Shown: piece after piece, positions 15,161 to 16,389 of the stretch | Layout: every line of letters begins with the position of its first letter | How positions within the stretch are numbered: position 1 is the first letter of the stretch | From: Alphaproteobacteria bacterium | GTDB taxonomy: Bacteria > Pseudomonadota > Alphaproteobacteria > BOG-932 > Roseiterribacteraceae | Assembly: GCA_903970575.1 (NCBI GenBank) | Contig: CAJCJC010000015.1 | Span: forward strand, 1 to 16,389 | Direction: 5' to 3' | DNA: 16,389 nucleotides | Translations under genes and position numbers: made by a program | Notes under the pieces: generated by a model | The model's database searches: none | What the model was told of the DNA's origin: nothing | What the model saw: only the letters and a program-made list of their open reading frames with translations

Positions 15161-16389
15161 CTATCCGCCTAACACCGCCGCCGCCAACGCCATTATCAGC
15201 GCCGGCGGCATGATCAGTGTTCCAAGTTTGAGGAACGTCCAAAAGCTGACGCTTTGCCCTTCGCGGCGCAGCGCGGTCAGCCACAATATGGTCGCGAGCG
15301 ACCCCGTCACCGACAAATTCGGCCCGAGATCGACCCCGATCAGCGCCGCGCTCGTCACCGCCTCGGGCGACTGCGCGGTTTGAAGCGCGCCGGCCGCGAT
15401 CAAGCCGACTGGCAGGTTGTTCAGAAGATTGCTGGCGAAAGCGGCCGCCAGGCCCGCGCCCCATCCCGTCGCCGCCGCCCCGCGCTCCGCCTGGGCGTGA
15501 ACCATATCCCCGATCGCGCGAATAACGCCTGTCTTGTCCAGCGCCTCGACCAGCACGAACAGCCCGGCGACGAGCGGCAAGACGCTCCACGAAATCTCCT
15601 TGGCCAGCGCCCACGGCGAGGCCCGGTCGCGGATCAGCACGATCGCCGCCGTCGCGCCCCCCGCGATGGCGGTGGGCAGCCCCAACTGGATGTCCATCGC
15701 GGACGACACCAACAGCGCGATCGCGGTGGCCGCGATGCCGAGCGCGGCGGTCTTGCCGCCCCCGGAAAGGCGCGGCCTGTCTGCCTCCGTCTCCAAGTCC
15801 TGCTTCAGCGCGTCGCGCTGCGTCCATCGCAAGACAATATAAGTCGCGACGATGGACAGCACGGATGCGGGCAGGTACCGCGGCAGCCATTGCAGCAGCG
15901 ACGGCATGCGCGCGCCATAGATCACGAGATTGGCCGGGTTGGAGATCGGCAGCACGAAGGAGGCCGCATTGGCGATAAAGGCGCAGATCAAAAGATAGGG
16001 CAGGGGCTTCTCCGCCTTGGCCGTCTTGGCCGCCGCCGCGACGGCCGGGGTCAGCACCACGGCGGTCGCGTCGTTCGACAGAAAGATCGTCACCACCGCG
16101 CCCACGCCATAGATCAGCAGGAATAGCCGCCGCGCCGAGCCGCCCGCCCGCTTCGTCGCCACCGCAGCCAGCCAGTCGAACAGGCCCTCCCGCCGCGCCG
16201 TCTCCGCCAGCAGCATCATGCCGGTCAGGAACAGATAGACATCCGTTCCCTTGGCCATCCCGGTCAGCGCCGTTCGCGCGGGAAGAAGCCCCAGCACGAC
16301 CAGCAGCAGGGCGCCGGAGACGGCCCAAATCGCCTCCGGCAGCTTGAACGGACGCACAATAACGCCGGCCGTCGCCGCCGCCGCGATGG
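15161..16389 (-). CDS. ArsB/SLC13-type permease (arsenite efflux-like), N-terminus beyond window
   Basis: At least 398 residues of a polytopic inner-membrane transporter of the ArsB/NhaD, citrate-transporter-like group. It has about ten hydrophobic helices and two inverted halves. The half-repeat motifs are FLSNDATAVVLTP and ISNPANLVIYG in the first part, and ASNLLNNLPVGLIAAGAL and GVDLGPNLSVTGSLATILWL in the second; the last is close to ArsB. The GTG at 16357 is not a secure start: the frame stays open to the window edge, and the preceding residues (IAAAATAGVIV before RPFKLPEAIWAV) continue the hydrophobic first helix expected in the family. So the gene is probably 5' truncated here. No arsR, arsC or arsA homologue is next to it within the window, so arsenite as substrate is a family-based guess; another anion is possible. 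Confidence 0.78.
   Translation of the reverse strand, partial: IAAAATAGVIVRPFKLPEAIWAVSGALLLVVLGLLPARTALTGMAKGTDVYLFLTGMMLLAETARREGLFDWLAAVATKRAGGSARRLFLLIYGVGAVVTIFLSNDATAVVLTPAVAAAAKTAKAEKPLPYLLICAFIANAASFVLPISNPANLVIYGARMPSLLQWLPRYLPASVLSIVATYIVLRWTQRDALKQDLETEADRPRLSGGGKTAALGIAATAIALLVSSAMDIQLGLPTAIAGGATAAIVLIRDRASPWALAKEISWSVLPLVAGLFVLVEALDKTGVIRAIGDMVHAQAERGAAATGWGAGLAAAFASNLLNNLPVGLIAAGALQTAQSPEAVTSAALIGVDLGPNLSVTGSLATILWLTALRREGQSVSFWTFLKLGTLIMPPALIMALAAAVLGG

Noticed and set aside
14834..15172. A 112-codon plus-strand frame after vapC
   Set aside because: It starts inside vapC in another frame, runs through the hairpin element and has no recognisable domain.
15090..16328. A 412-codon open frame on the minus strand
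   Set aside because: It lies inside the ArsB-like permease in another frame, is extremely rich in Arg and Gly, and has no family motifs; a typical shadow frame in GC-rich DNA.

Overview
The window is chromosomal DNA of an alphaproteobacterium, most likely a member of the Hyphomicrobiales (Rhizobiales). The grounds are a ppx / rnd / aspS neighbourhood, a 601-residue AspRS with the alphaproteobacterial motif-2 wording, an EipB (DUF1849) envelope protein, and a divK-pleD pair with rpmG nearby. The DNA is GC-rich. I see no phage, transposase, tRNA, rRNA or CRISPR array.

Layout. (1) 1-3318: the 3' end of a Ppx/GppA phosphatase gene (+), convergent with rnd (RNase D, -), which is divergent from aspS (+). 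(2) 3337-6051: four minus-strand genes. A pirin (start moved to 6051), WrbA quinone reductase and a secreted alpha/beta hydrolase are closely spaced (33 and 23 nt). A VOC/glyoxalase-fold protein follows 79 nt later. This looks like a redox/electrophile-handling cluster driven from a promoter near 6125-6156. (3) 6052-6400: a 349-bp intergenic region rich in dyads. (4) 6401-9264: eipB, then divK and pleD, i.e. cell-envelope and cell-cycle/c-di-GMP genes on the plus strand. (5) 9286-13578: an HAE1-type RND efflux pump and its periplasmic adaptor (-), with no outer-membrane factor beside them. (6) 13764-14061: rpmG (-), missed by length-filtered ORF calling, with a clear promoter and a rho-independent terminator. 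(7) 14182-14895: a Phd/YefM-VapC toxin-antitoxin module with a perfect 10-bp inverted repeat as likely operator. (8) 14892-15160: a coding-looking remnant and a 20-bp-arm hairpin element. (9) 15161-16389: an ArsB/SLC13-type permease (-) running off the window.

How they fit together. DivK and PleD form the alphaproteobacterial polarity and cyclic-di-GMP branch, and EipB is an envelope-integrity protein of the same lineage. In Caulobacter rpmG follows pleD directly; here the efflux operon lies between them and rpmG is on the other strand, which suggests insertion or rearrangement. AspRS carries a residue associated with non-discriminating enzymes, so Asn-tRNA is probably made through GatCAB.

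I found no convincing new multi-gene system. The signals most worth following are the long hairpin element beside a broken coding remnant, the double dyad in front of the toxin-antitoxin operon, the dyad series in the pirin-eipB intergenic region, and the pirin-wrbA-hydrolase-VOC cluster.
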